In this document: positions 6,717-15,006 of the stretch, piece after piece
How positions within the stretch are numbered: position 1 is the first letter of the stretch
Layout of the letters: each line of letters begins with the position of its first letter
NCBI GenBank assembly: GCA_028282745.1
Contig: JANQHJ010000077.1
Location: 1 to 34,170, forward strand
Length of the DNA stretch: 34,170 nucleotides
DNA from: Sedimentisphaerales bacterium
GTDB taxonomy: Bacteria > Planctomycetota > Phycisphaerae > Sedimentisphaerales > Anaerobacaceae
Reading direction: 5' to 3'
Made by a program: the position numbers and the translations under genes
The notes under the pieces: generated by a model
Seen by the model: only the letters and a program-made list of their open reading frames with translations
Told to the model about the DNA's origin: nothing
The model's database searches: none

Positions 6717-9211
6717 TTCTTCTTTTTCTTCTTTTCATCTTTTTCTTCAGGTGCGTTCATGGCGTCGAACTTCAGGTGCTCTTCGTCGAGGACATCTATC
6801 TTTACCAGATTCTTGCCCTTGAATTCACCACGAAGTGAAGATTCACTGAGCGGATCCTCGATGTAATGCTCTATAGCACGGCGCAAAGGCCTTGCGCCAA
6901 ACTCAGGATTATAGCCTTTATCAATGAGAAATTCCTTAGCCTGTTCAGTGAGTTCGAGTTTGAGGCCGTGCTCAATTACACGTTTGAAGACCTTTGAAAG
7001 TTCGTACTCAACCACCGTTTGCAGGTTCTCACGCGTAAGTGGTTTGAAGACAACGACATCATCGACACGGTTGAGGAACTCAGGCCTGAAGTAACGCTCG
7101 ACTTCCTTGTTGATGAGATCTTTCATCTTTTCATAGTTGGACTCTTCAGTTTTTTTGCCAAATCCGAAGCCTGACTGGTTCTTGATAAGGTCAGCGCCGA
7201 TGTTACTTGTCATAATAAGTATGACATTCTTAAAGTCAATATGTCTGCCGAAGCTATCGGTGAGCCTGCCTTCTTCCATTATCTGAAGCAGCATGTTGTA
7301 AACATCCGAGTGTGCCTTTTCAATTTCATCAAGCAGCAGAACAGCATAAGGCTTCCTTCTAATACGCTCGGTTAGTTGGCCACCTTCTTCATATCCGACA
7401 TACCCGGGAGGGGCACCGACAAGTCTGCTGACATTATGTTTTTCCATGAACTCACTCATATCAAGCTGGACGAGAGCGGATTCATCGCTAAAGAGGAATT
7501 CGGCAAGTGCTCTTGCCAGCAGTGTTTTACCGACACCACTAGGGCCGAGAAACACGAAGCAGCCCATTGGACGATTCGGATCTTTCAGGCCTGAACGAGA
7601 ACGCCTTACCGCCTTTGCGATAGCGTTAATACCTTCGTCCTGAGATACGACTCTTTTGTGGAGCTCAGTTTCAAGCTCGAGCAACCTTTGGGCTTCCTTT
7701 TTCTCAAGCCTTGTTAACGGAACACCGGTCATCTTACTTACAACTTCGGCGATTATCTCTTCATCAACCTCACCGGTAGATTCCTTGTTCTTTTCGTACC
7801 AGTCTTTCTGCATTTGATTTTTCTGCTCGAGCATTTTCTGAGCTTCATCCCTGAGTGAGGCGGCTCTTTCATACTCTGCATTTTTGACGGCTTCGTCTTT
7901 TTCACGCTGTAGTTTTTCGACCCTCTCTTCGATCTCTGCGAGATCCGGCGGAGGTGTCATATTTTTGAGTCTGACACGAGCACCTGCTTCGTCAACGACG
8001 TCGATAGCTTTATCAGGCAGGCATCTGCCGGTGATGTATCGTGTCGAGAGCTCAACCGCCTGGAAGAGGGCTTCGTCGGTAAAGTGTACCTTATGGTGAG
8101 CCTCATATCTGTCGCGAAGGCCGCGTAATATTTCGACCGCTTCATCTTTGTTAGGCGGATCGACTATAATAGTCTGGAACCTTCTTTCGAGAGCTCCATC
8201 CTTTTCAATATGTTTTCTGTATTCATCGAGCGTGGTAGCGCCGACACACTGGACTTCGCCGCGAGCGAGAGCCGGCTTCAGGACATTCGATGCGTCGATA
8301 GCGCCTTCGGCACCACCTGCACCGACTAGTGTATGCAGCTCATCGATAAAGAGTATTACATTCTTTGCTCGCCTTACTTCATTGATAACAGCTTTGATGC
8401 GTTCTTCGAATTGTCCACGGTATTTCGTACCGGCAACCATCATTGCCAGGTCTAATACGACTATTCTTTTTTCCTTTAGAATTTCCGGGACATCTTTAGA
8501 AATGATCTGCTGGCTAAGACCTTCGACGATAGCGGTTTTTCCAACTCCAGGCTCACCAAGTAGTACAGGATTATTCTTTGTACGACGGCAGAGTATCTGG
8601 ACGAGACGTTCGATCTCATTATGTCTGCCAATAACAGGATCGAGCTCTTTATTTGCAGCAAGCTCGGTCAGATCCCTGCCGAAGCTGTCGAGAGCGGGTG
8701 TTTTGCTCTTTGTTTTTGGCCTGGCTGCAGCGGGACCCATGCTCATACCGACCTCGCCGGGTTCAGAATCAACACCGGCTCCGAGAAGGTTCAGGACTTC
8801 CTGCCTGACCTCTTCGAGCTTTAGGCCGAGACCGATGAGTATCTGGGCGGCAATGCCTTCGGTCTCTCGCAAAAGACCCAAAAGGATGTGCTCTGTGCCG
8901 ACATAGTTATGGTTGAGAGCCCTTGCTTCTTCGATAGCATATTCGATGACCTTCTTGGCCTTTGGTGTCTGGGGGAGTTTTCCCATAGTTACCAGGTCCG
9001 GCCCGCTTTTTACATGCTTTTCGACCTCAAGGCGAAGCTTTTTGATATCGACATCGAGATTCTTGAGCACTGTGGCTCCGACGCCACTGCCCTCTTTAAC
9101 GAGGCCGAGCAGGATGTGTTCGGTGCCGATGTGTTCGTGATTGAATCGCTGGGCCTCCTGGTTGGCCAGCGCCATTACTTTTCTTGCCCTGTCAGTAAAA
9201 CGCTCAAACAT
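6695..9211 (-). CDS. clpC: ATP-dependent Clp protease ATPase subunit ClpC
   Basis: An 838-residue Hsp100 unfoldase that feeds substrates to ClpP in the cytoplasm. Order of parts: two Clp_N repeats (residues about 1-145, each with GTEHILLGL), AAA+ domain D1 with Walker A GEPGVGKT at 219-226 and Walker B VILFIDELHTL, a middle UVR-type coiled coil (LQREKDEAVKNAEYERAASLRDEA), AAA+ domain D2 with Walker A GPSGVGKT at about 556-563 and LLLDEIEKAH, then the D2-small domain ending FGARPLRRAIE. The combination of short middle domain and UVR motif makes it ClpC rather than ClpA or ClpB. An unusual lysine-rich tail (KKKKKKEK) ends the protein. It is monocistronic, with a near-consensus promoter and several hairpins upstream, and AGAGG before the ATG. 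Confidence 0.97.
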   Translation of the reverse strand: MFERFTDRARKVMALANQEAQRFNHEHIGTEHILLGLVKEGSGVGATVLKNLDVDIKKLRLEVEKHVKSGPDLVTMGKLPQTPKAKKVIEYAIEEARALNHNYVGTEHILLGLLRETEGIAAQILIGLGLKLEEVRQEVLNLLGAGVDSEPGEVGMSMGPAAARPKTKSKTPALDSFGRDLTELAANKELDPVIGRHNEIERLVQILCRRTKNNPVLLGEPGVGKTAIVEGLSQQIISKDVPEILKEKRIVVLDLAMMVAGTKYRGQFEERIKAVINEVRRAKNVILFIDELHTLVGAGGAEGAIDASNVLKPALARGEVQCVGATTLDEYRKHIEKDGALERRFQTIIVDPPNKDEAVEILRGLRDRYEAHHKVHFTDEALFQAVELSTRYITGRCLPDKAIDVVDEAGARVRLKNMTPPPDLAEIEERVEKLQREKDEAVKNAEYERAASLRDEAQKMLEQKNQMQKDWYEKNKESTGEVDEEIIAEVVSKMTGVPLTRLEKKEAQRLLELETELHKRVVSQDEGINAIAKAVRRSRSGLKDPNRPMGCFVFLGPSGVGKTLLARALAEFLFSDESALVQLDMSEFMEKHNVSRLVGAPPGYVGYEEGGQLTERIRRKPYAVLLLDEIEKAHSDVYNMLLQIMEEGRLTDSFGRHIDFKNVILIMTSNIGADLIKNQSGFGFGKKTEESNYEKMKDLINKEVERYFRPEFLNRVDDVVVFKPLTRENLQTVVEYELSKVFKRVIEHGLKLELTEQAKEFLIDKGYNPEFGARPLRRAIEHYIEDPLSESSLRGEFKGKNLVKIDVLDEEHLKFDAMNAPEEKDEKKKKKKEKVTSK

Positions 9212-9316
9212 TTCAAACCTCTAAGCTGTAGTTAATAAAAACACTCGATAATCAAAGAGCAAATATTGTTCCATCTTAACTAATTTGCCAGATAAGCTGT
9301 TTTCCGCAATAAACGC

Positions 9317-9344
9317 ATTATATCGCGTCGGCTGTGCCTGTCAA
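9317..9344 (-). promoter_or_regulatory. Near-consensus sigma70 promoter of clpC
   Basis: On the minus strand TTGACA (9339-9344) and TATAAT (9317-9322) are both perfect hexamers with a 16-bp spacer. Transcription would start near 9310, leaving a leader of about 100 bases before the clpC ATG at 9211. A GGCGG-AAA-CCGCC inverted repeat sits directly upstream of the -35 box. No CIRCE (HrcA) or CtsR heptad operator was seen. Confidence 0.8.
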
Positions 9345-9347
9345 TTA

Positions 9348-9471
9348 GGCGGAAACCGCCAAAATGGCAGTTGCTGTTTCACTATTTATATGCTCGATAT
9401 GGATAGATTGTTCGGTATCCATAACTAAAGTGAAACAACTGCTTTTTGTATCGGCAAATATGGGCCGATAC
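9348..9471. other. Cluster of three hairpins upstream of clpC
   Basis: Three inverted repeats follow each other. First is GGCGG 9348-9352 with CCGCC 9356-9360. Second is a long imperfect stem from about 9367 to 9442 (GCAGTTG and GTTTCACT on the left, AGTGAAAC and AACTGC on the right) with an inner perfect TATGGATA/TATCCATA pair and a T5 run at 9443-9447. Third is GTATCGGC 9448-9455 with GCCGATAC 9464-9471. The remaining gap to 9601 shows no gene. The second hairpin with its T-run looks like a plus-strand terminator, but no plus-strand gene precedes it. Confidence 0.55.
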
Positions 9472-9601
9472 TTTCCGCATATTGGGGCAAAAACCGATTT
9501 TTACGTGGAAAATAAGATTTTCTACATATGACTCACCATGGATTGCAGGCGGCGATACAGTCCTATATTGGAGGGCTAAAAAAGCTTATTACAAGGGGCT
9601 T

Positions 9602-9991
9602 CTATATATAATCGACTATGCTCTCATAAAGTTCATCCACCTGCTCCTTACGGCTGTTGGCGTAGTGAATGCGAATGCAAATCTTCGTGGCGCCATCTTC
9701 TGTACCTTCGAGCTTAACTTTTACTTCTTCGCCGTCGGGATTTTCTCCGATGATCAGGGCTTCATTTGCCCTCATAGTGGTTTCTACGATCTCAATATCG
9801 CTTTCATTAATTGCTTTTTCAGTAGCGCTAAGCATGTCATCATATTCTACTTCTTCCACGCTATTTAGATCCCATGAATTTGTTTCCACAAAAAATGCTG
9901 TGCCCCCCATAGCTATAGCTGCTGCGCAGCCTTGCAAAAGAAGTAAAGCACAACCGATCAAGATAAAGAGTAAAATCTGTAAATTTTTCAT
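9602..9991 (-). CDS. DUF3568-like small lipoprotein
   Basis: A 129-residue lipoprotein. The N-terminal signal MKNLQILLFILIGCALLLLQ ends in the lipobox LQGC, with the lipidated Cys at residue 22, so the protein is anchored to a membrane after export. The mature part begins AAAIAMGGTAFFV and contains EVEYDDMLSATEKAINESDIEIVE and KVKLEGTEDGATKICIRIHYA, resembling the DUF3568 family of small periplasmic lipoproteins with unknown role. AAGGG lies ahead of the ATG. It stands alone between murG (45 bp upstream) and the clpC promoter region; co-transcription with ftsW-murG is possible because no terminator is obvious in the 45-bp gap. Confidence 0.8.
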   Translation of the reverse strand: MKNLQILLFILIGCALLLLQGCAAAIAMGGTAFFVETNSWDLNSVEEVEYDDMLSATEKAINESDIEIVETTMRANEALIIGENPDGEEVKVKLEGTEDGATKICIRIHYANSRKEQVDELYESIVDYI

Positions 9992-10036
9992 TTTTTATCC
10001 CTTCTAAAAGAGCCTGTTTCAATCCAAGATTTTCAG

Positions 10037-11131
10037 TTATAGAACAGATGAAACAATCGTGTCAGCAGCATTTTTTATAGCCACTTTCTCACAATTGTGC
10101 TTCATCGACTCTAATACATCGGCTTCTTTTAAGAGGGTCTGAAGTTCCTGCCAGAGCCAATCCGCTCTTTCATCTAAGTCCGGTAAATCGTCAACAACAA
10201 TTGCGGCTTCGGCAAGTACGAGTTTTTCAGCATTTAAGTACTGATGCATGTCCCTGTGATGGGGATATGGTATGCAAATGGCCGGAGTATTCGAAGCGGC
10301 AAATTCAGCTACACTTACTGCACCGCTTCGACCGATAACCAAATCGGCGGCGGCTAAAAGGTCAGCCATGTCGTCGTAATAATCTAAAATGGTATGCTCA
10401 ATATCAGCAGAACCATATTTACCTTTAACGGCATCATAGTTTGCTTTGCCACTAAGATGGACTATCTGCCAATTGTCCTTGAACTGTGAAAGTTTTGACA
10501 GTAATGAACACACCGCTTCATTAATATTTTGGGCTCCACTGGAGGCTCCGGTAACGAGAAGTATTTTTTTACTTTCATTAAGTCCAAGAGCGGCTTTTGC
10601 CTTTTTAGCTTCAGCCTTTTCGAATTCTTTTCTCAAAGGACAACCTGTAGCAGTTACCTTGATAGCCCTGTTTTTAAAGTATCCGGCGGTATCTTCGAAT
10701 TGCACAAATACTTCGTTAGCCCACCTTTTACAGAGTTTGTTTGACTTACCCGGTACTATGTCAACATTTACCAGTTTGACAGGTATGTTTAGCCGATGGG
10801 CAGCAAAGCAAACAGGCGCCGAAGCAAAACCACCAATGCCAATTACGAGAGCATTTTCGCGCGGGACCAAAGTTTCTTTAGCAATTTTACAGCTCTGGTT
10901 GAAAGCGCCAATAAACCGTAATATTCCTCGTACAGAAAGACCAACTGCTGGTAACTGCGTGAAAGTAAAATTTGTCTTCGAGAGAATCTGGGCATCTATC
11001 GGCCTGTTGCTGCAAAAAAAATGAATATTCACATCCGGGTGCTTTTCAGCTATCTTTTGAGCGACGGCAAGGCCGGGGTAAATGTGCCCTCCGGTTCCAC
11101 CCCCTGCCAGAAAAACATTTTGTACCGCCAT
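10037..11131 (-). CDS. murG: UDP-GlcNAc:lipid I transferase MurG
   Basis: A 364-residue GT28 glycosyltransferase that adds GlcNAc to undecaprenyl-pyrophosphoryl-MurNAc-pentapeptide (lipid I to lipid II) on the cytoplasmic face of the inner membrane. The N-terminal glycine loop GGGTGGHIYPGLAVAQ (residues 10-25) is diagnostic. The second loop GIGGFASAPVCFAAH and the C-terminal donor-binding region GRSGAVSVAEFAASNTPAICIPYPHHRDMHQYLNA are also present. Length is normal. Its start codon overlaps the ftsW stop by one base (TAATG), so translation is coupled. Presence of murG and ftsW supports a peptidoglycan wall in this organism, which fits Phycisphaerae and argues against wall-poor planctomycete lineages. 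Confidence 0.97.
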   Translation of the reverse strand: MAVQNVFLAGGGTGGHIYPGLAVAQKIAEKHPDVNIHFFCSNRPIDAQILSKTNFTFTQLPAVGLSVRGILRFIGAFNQSCKIAKETLVPRENALVIGIGGFASAPVCFAAHRLNIPVKLVNVDIVPGKSNKLCKRWANEVFVQFEDTAGYFKNRAIKVTATGCPLRKEFEKAEAKKAKAALGLNESKKILLVTGASSGAQNINEAVCSLLSKLSQFKDNWQIVHLSGKANYDAVKGKYGSADIEHTILDYYDDMADLLAAADLVIGRSGAVSVAEFAASNTPAICIPYPHHRDMHQYLNAEKLVLAEAAIVVDDLPDLDERADWLWQELQTLLKEADVLESMKHNCEKVAIKNAADTIVSSVL

Positions 11132-12294
11132 TAGCCAAGCTCTCCAATAGTATCATTGCCAGAGTGTTTTGCTATGTTAATTAATACCCCGATAGCTGCA
11201 GAAGATAACAATAAACTTGTACCGCCAGCGCTAATAAACGGCAGTGGGATACCTTTTGTTGGAAGTACGACAGTAACAACTCCTATATTAAGAGCAGCCT
11301 GTAAGGCAACTGCAAGAGTTATAGCCGCCGCGATCAGTTTACCGAGCGGATCTTTACACCCAAGAGCAACTGTCACTCCAAGGCAAATAAATACTACAAA
11401 GAGCAGAATCACGCTAACAGTGCCAATAAAGCCAAGCTCTTCGGCTATTACGGAGAATATAAAATCGGTGGTATCTTCGGGCAGGTGCCCGTATTTCGAG
11501 ACTCCCATACCAAGGCCTTTACCCCAGAGTCCGCCCGAGCCAATAGCAATGAGCGACTGGTTAGGCTGATAATTAATTGAATCGGTCCATTTGTCAGGGT
11601 GAAGAAAAGCCAATATTCTCTGGCAGCGTTCGGGTGAAATTCTAATAGCTGTGTAAAAACCCCCGGCAGCAAACGGCAATGGTGTTAAGATATAGTTCAG
11701 CTTAACACCCGCCATGATAAACATGAAAAACGTAATAAGAGCAATGAAGGCAGCAGTGCCAAAATCCTCAATGAGTACCAGGCCAACTATAATACCTATC
11801 CCCAGACATAACGGTACGAACCCATTAAGGAATAATCCAAGCTCTTCTCGATACCGGCAGGAGAACCCGGCGAGGAAGAAAATTACCGTCCATTTTGCAA
11901 GCTCGGAGGGTTGAAAGCTGATTTTAATCGGGCCAAGAGGGATATGCAGCCAGCGTCTTGCAAAATTGACCTGTGAACCCAGGCCGGGTATTAATACAAG
12001 AATCAGCAAAATGACACTTACAAATAAAAAATATGTCGAAAGCGACTTGAGTAATCCACGATTCATACCCAGGCAGCGGTAATCGATGCAGGAAATTACA
12101 TACATAACCAAAATCGCCAGTGGGAAAAATAATAACTGGCGAAGTGATGTGTATTCGTAGAATTTTTTCAGCTCAATATTCTCTGTCACATTGGCACTGG
12201 CGCTGAAAACGAAGACGACACCTATGGCCATAAGCGTTATCGTAACCATGGCTATCTGACGAGGCAACGAGTTTTCAGGCTGTTGAATGTCCAT
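11131..12294 (-). CDS. ftsW: SEDS-family lipid II polymerase FtsW
   Basis: A 387-residue membrane protein of the SEDS (FtsW/RodA/SpoVE) family with about ten membrane helices. The family signatures are seen in FQPSELAKWTVIFFLAGF, GDWG-equivalent EDFGTAAFIALITFFMFIMAG, the GLGMGVSKYGHLPEDTTDFIFSVIAEELGFIG stretch and the C-terminal LPTKGIPLPFISAGGTSLL. SEDS proteins polymerise glycan strands from lipid II with a cognate class B penicillin-binding protein. The pairing with murG in a one-base overlap, as in dcw clusters, favours FtsW (division) over RodA (elongation). The ribosome binding site is weak. It is divergent from the GH2 gene. Confidence 0.92.
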   Translation of the reverse strand: MDIQQPENSLPRQIAMVTITLMAIGVVFVFSASANVTENIELKKFYEYTSLRQLLFFPLAILVMYVISCIDYRCLGMNRGLLKSLSTYFLFVSVILLILVLIPGLGSQVNFARRWLHIPLGPIKISFQPSELAKWTVIFFLAGFSCRYREELGLFLNGFVPLCLGIGIIVGLVLIEDFGTAAFIALITFFMFIMAGVKLNYILTPLPFAAGGFYTAIRISPERCQRILAFLHPDKWTDSINYQPNQSLIAIGSGGLWGKGLGMGVSKYGHLPEDTTDFIFSVIAEELGFIGTVSVILLFVVFICLGVTVALGCKDPLGKLIAAAITLAVALQAALNIGVVTVVLPTKGIPLPFISAGGTSLLLSSAAIGVLINIAKHSGNDTIGELG

Positions 12295-12402
12295 TAAGGC
12301 TCATCGATCTCAAAAAGTACCCTCTCCATTCTTTTTTCGGCTTGCGGGGGCCAATTACCCCAGAAATAGTGTAGCTAATTTATAAAAGTTAACAGCTGGA
12401 TT

Positions 12403-12439
12403 GCCGCAAGGTTGTAATGCGGCTAAGCGCTGGTATAAT
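12403..12439 (+). promoter_or_regulatory. Promoter with overlapping hairpin upstream of the GH2 gene
   Basis: TTGTAA (12412-12417) and a perfect TATAAT (12434-12439) are 16 bp apart. GCCGCA (12403-12408) and TGCGGC (12418-12423) form an inverted repeat that encloses the -35 box, a layout typical of an operator, though I do not recognise a named regulator site. The ATG is at 12470 with only a weak ribosome binding site. Confidence 0.6.
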
Positions 12440-12469
12440 GTCGAAGTCATTAATAAACGGATTTAATAT

Positions 12470-14989
12470 ATGGCGAAAAACTCACTTGATCTTACAGGTA
12501 AATGGCAGTTTAAGGAATACCCGCTGACGGCACGCCGTATGCGGGACCTTGAAGACAGCGATTGGTTTGATTGCAGCTGTCCCAATTCAATATTTATCAA
12601 TCTTGTCGAAGCAGGCCAAATAGAACAGGAGCAAATATACGCAAATCCTGAGGATTTCAAATGGGTAAGTGAAAAACACTGGATATATCGCAAGGTTTTC
12701 GATGCTAATGAGGAGCTGCTGCAATCAGGCGAGATCGACTTGGTATTCGACGGGCTGGATACGGTCGCCAGCGTGTGGCTAAATGAGAAGCTGATAGGCA
12801 AGTGTGAAAACATGTTCGTCGAGCACAGGTTCGATGTAACGAAATACCTGAAAGAAACCAATAATGTGTTAATGGTAAAATTCTCGCCTGCTGTAGAACA
12901 CGCCAAAAAACAGATGGATCGTCACACAGAATTCAGCGAGGAACAATTTTTAAATCCTTATAGGGCATATATACGTAAAGCACAGTATCAATTCGGCTGG
13001 GATTTTTGTCCCCTGCTGCCAGGCTGCGGAATATTTAGAAATGTACGGCTCGAAGGCATCAGTAAAGCCCACATAGAGAATCTGCACATAAGAACGATTC
13101 ATTGCAATGATAAGTCCGCGGACATCAGGGTCGCTGTAAGGCTAAAAGCAATAAGTCATGCCAAGCTGAACTGCTCGCTGAAAATTTATGATCAAGAGAA
13201 TAATATCGCAGCGAGCCTTGAATTCGAACCCCACGGCAGTTCGGGATCGACTGTATTTCACATTAACGAACCTCTTTTATGGTGGCCGAACGGTTATGGT
13301 AAGGCGAATTTATACAAGTACAGGCTTCAATTATTAACTGGCGATGAAATTTTGGACATCCGCCAAGGTGAGTTCGGTATAAGAACTATAGAACTGAATC
13401 GAGAGGCTGATAAGGCGGGAAGTAAATTCCAATTTTTAATAAACGGACAAAAAGTTTATGTTCGAGGTGCTAATTGGATCCCGACTTCGATATTTGCAGG
13501 ATCGACAAAAGAAAGGGATTATGAAAAATTAGTCTCAGCCGCAGCCGAAGCTAATATGAACATGCTGAGGGTTTGGGCAGGGGGATATTATGAGGATAAT
13601 AAATTCTACAAACTGTGCGACAAACACGGAATAATGGTATGGCAGGACTTCATGTTCGCCTGCTGCTATTATCCCGACAGACAGTGGTTTTTGGATGAAA
13701 TAAAAAAAGAAGCTCGCGATGTTATCGAACGTCTTTACAATCACCCATCGTTAGTTCTTTGGTGCGGCAATAACGAATGCCAGTGGATACATTACAAATC
13801 TACTAACGGCAGCGGTAAACGTCTTCATGGTAAAAAAATATGGGAAAAACTCCTACCAAAATTAGTTTCAGAGATGGATCCCGACAGGCCTTACATTCCC
13901 ACGACACCATTTAGCGATTTAAAAGACCCTAACAATAACAACAGCGGTACTACTCATAACTGGTCAGTCTGGTCCGGGCATAAACCAATGATAGATTATA
14001 TAACCGCCCCTTCATTGATCCCGCGGTTTGTTACAGAATTCGGTCTTCAATCATTGCCAAATATAAAAACTATCACAAAATCCTGCCAGTCTGAAAAGTT
14101 GAAATTAGCAGGCCGAGAGCTTGAAAAACATAATTATCAAGTAGATGGTAATAGCCGCCTTCATCGATACTGCTGTGATTTGTTTGGCCCTGTTCGAGAC
14201 CTTGAGCAACTCATATATTTTTCACAACTGACACAAGCCAGAGCTGTCAAAAGCTATGTCGAATATCTGCGTGCCCACAATTACAGAAATTACGGGGCGA
14301 TGTTTTGGCAATTAAACGACTGCTTTAGCTCCGTCAGCTTCTCGGCAATCGATCATTTTAATAATGCTAAAGCCGTATATTACTATGCTAGGCAGTCTTA
14401 TGCCCCAATTATTACAACAATTGTGCCTGAATATGATCGTTCAAAGATCGGCATTAAGCCAGAACTTTTAACGCTTGGTGCATCGGTTATTAATGATACT
14501 ACTGAGCCCGTTACCGGCAGGGTAATTTGCGGACTTAAAGACCTTTATGGCAATCAATTGGACAAAGTTGAGCTGCCAATAACTGTAATGCCGTTTTCAT
14601 GTGCCAGACCGATACAATTATCCAAGTCGCTGGTATCCCCTGAGCACCCTGAAAAATCTTTTTTACAAATCATGCTCGAAATTGAAGGGCAGATAAAATC
14701 AGAAAACAGTTTTTTTTACCTTCCGGATAAATATATAAAATGGCCTCAGCCCAAATTAACTTACGAAATCCACAAGCTGGATGAGCATAATTGCCTTTTA
14801 ACAATAAAGTCAGATGTGTTCGCTAAAGATGTAGTTATCGATACAGGAAATGATATTTTTCCAAGTGATAATTATATTGATATCGTTGGGGGGACAAATA
14901 AACAGATAAAAATGGCAATCAACAGGCCTTTTGACACCACGGAAAAGATGGTATCTCTAAGCAGCTTAGCTGAAATACTGGGAGAATAG
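12470..14989 (+). CDS. Glycoside hydrolase family 2, beta-mannosidase type
   Basis: An 839-residue exo-glycosidase resembling GH2 beta-mannosidases. Parts in order: N-terminal sugar-binding jelly roll (residues 1 to about 180, with WIYRKVFDA and LVFDGLDTVASVWLNEKLIG), an Ig-like domain, a TIM barrel (about 310-640, with GANWIPTSIF and MLRVWAGGYYEDNKFY), and C-terminal beta domains. The acid/base is E436 in CGNNEC; the nucleophile is E523 in VTEFGLQSLP. WAGGYYE and the GNNE motif favour mannosidase over galactosidase. No signal peptide is present, so it acts on imported mannosides, releasing mannose from short beta-mannooligosaccharides or N-glycan cores. No transporter or other glycosidase adjoins it. 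Exo-glucosaminidase is an alternative in the same family. Confidence 0.92.
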   Translation: MAKNSLDLTGKWQFKEYPLTARRMRDLEDSDWFDCSCPNSIFINLVEAGQIEQEQIYANPEDFKWVSEKHWIYRKVFDANEELLQSGEIDLVFDGLDTVASVWLNEKLIGKCENMFVEHRFDVTKYLKETNNVLMVKFSPAVEHAKKQMDRHTEFSEEQFLNPYRAYIRKAQYQFGWDFCPLLPGCGIFRNVRLEGISKAHIENLHIRTIHCNDKSADIRVAVRLKAISHAKLNCSLKIYDQENNIAASLEFEPHGSSGSTVFHINEPLLWWPNGYGKANLYKYRLQLLTGDEILDIRQGEFGIRTIELNREADKAGSKFQFLINGQKVYVRGANWIPTSIFAGSTKERDYEKLVSAAAEANMNMLRVWAGGYYEDNKFYKLCDKHGIMVWQDFMFACCYYPDRQWFLDEIKKEARDVIERLYNHPSLVLWCGNNECQWIHYKSTNGSGKRLHGKKIWEKLLPKLVSEMDPDRPYIPTTPFSDLKDPNNNNSGTTHNWSVWSGHKPMIDYITAPSLIPRFVTEFGLQSLPNIKTITKSCQSEKLKLAGRELEKHNYQVDGNSRLHRYCCDLFGPVRDLEQLIYFSQLTQARAVKSYVEYLRAHNYRNYGAMFWQLNDCFSSVSFSAIDHFNNAKAVYYYARQSYAPIITTIVPEYDRSKIGIKPELLTLGASVINDTTEPVTGRVICGLKDLYGNQLDKVELPITVMPFSCARPIQLSKSLVSPEHPEKSFLQIMLEIEGQIKSENSFFYLPDKYIKWPQPKLTYEIHKLDEHNCLLTIKSDVFAKDVVIDTGNDIFPSDNYIDIVGGTNKQIKMAINRPFDTTEKMVSLSSLAEILGE

Positions 14990-15006
14990 GCCACACTTAG
15001 TTTGTT

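Noticed and set aside
8148-8906. 252-codon plus-strand frame opposite clpC
   Set aside because: It is the antisense shadow of a highly conserved clpC gene; its translation is low-complexity Ser/Arg/Pro and has no ribosome binding site.
9348-9360. CIRCE or CtsR operator ahead of clpC
   Set aside because: The repeat is GGCGG-AAA-CCGCC and shares no bases with the TTAGCACTC or GGTCAAA-type operator sequences.
9446-9868. 140-codon plus-strand frame upstream of clpC
   Set aside because: Mostly antisense to the DUF3568-like lipoprotein, which has a lipobox and ribosome binding site; the remaining part lies in hairpin-rich non-coding DNA.
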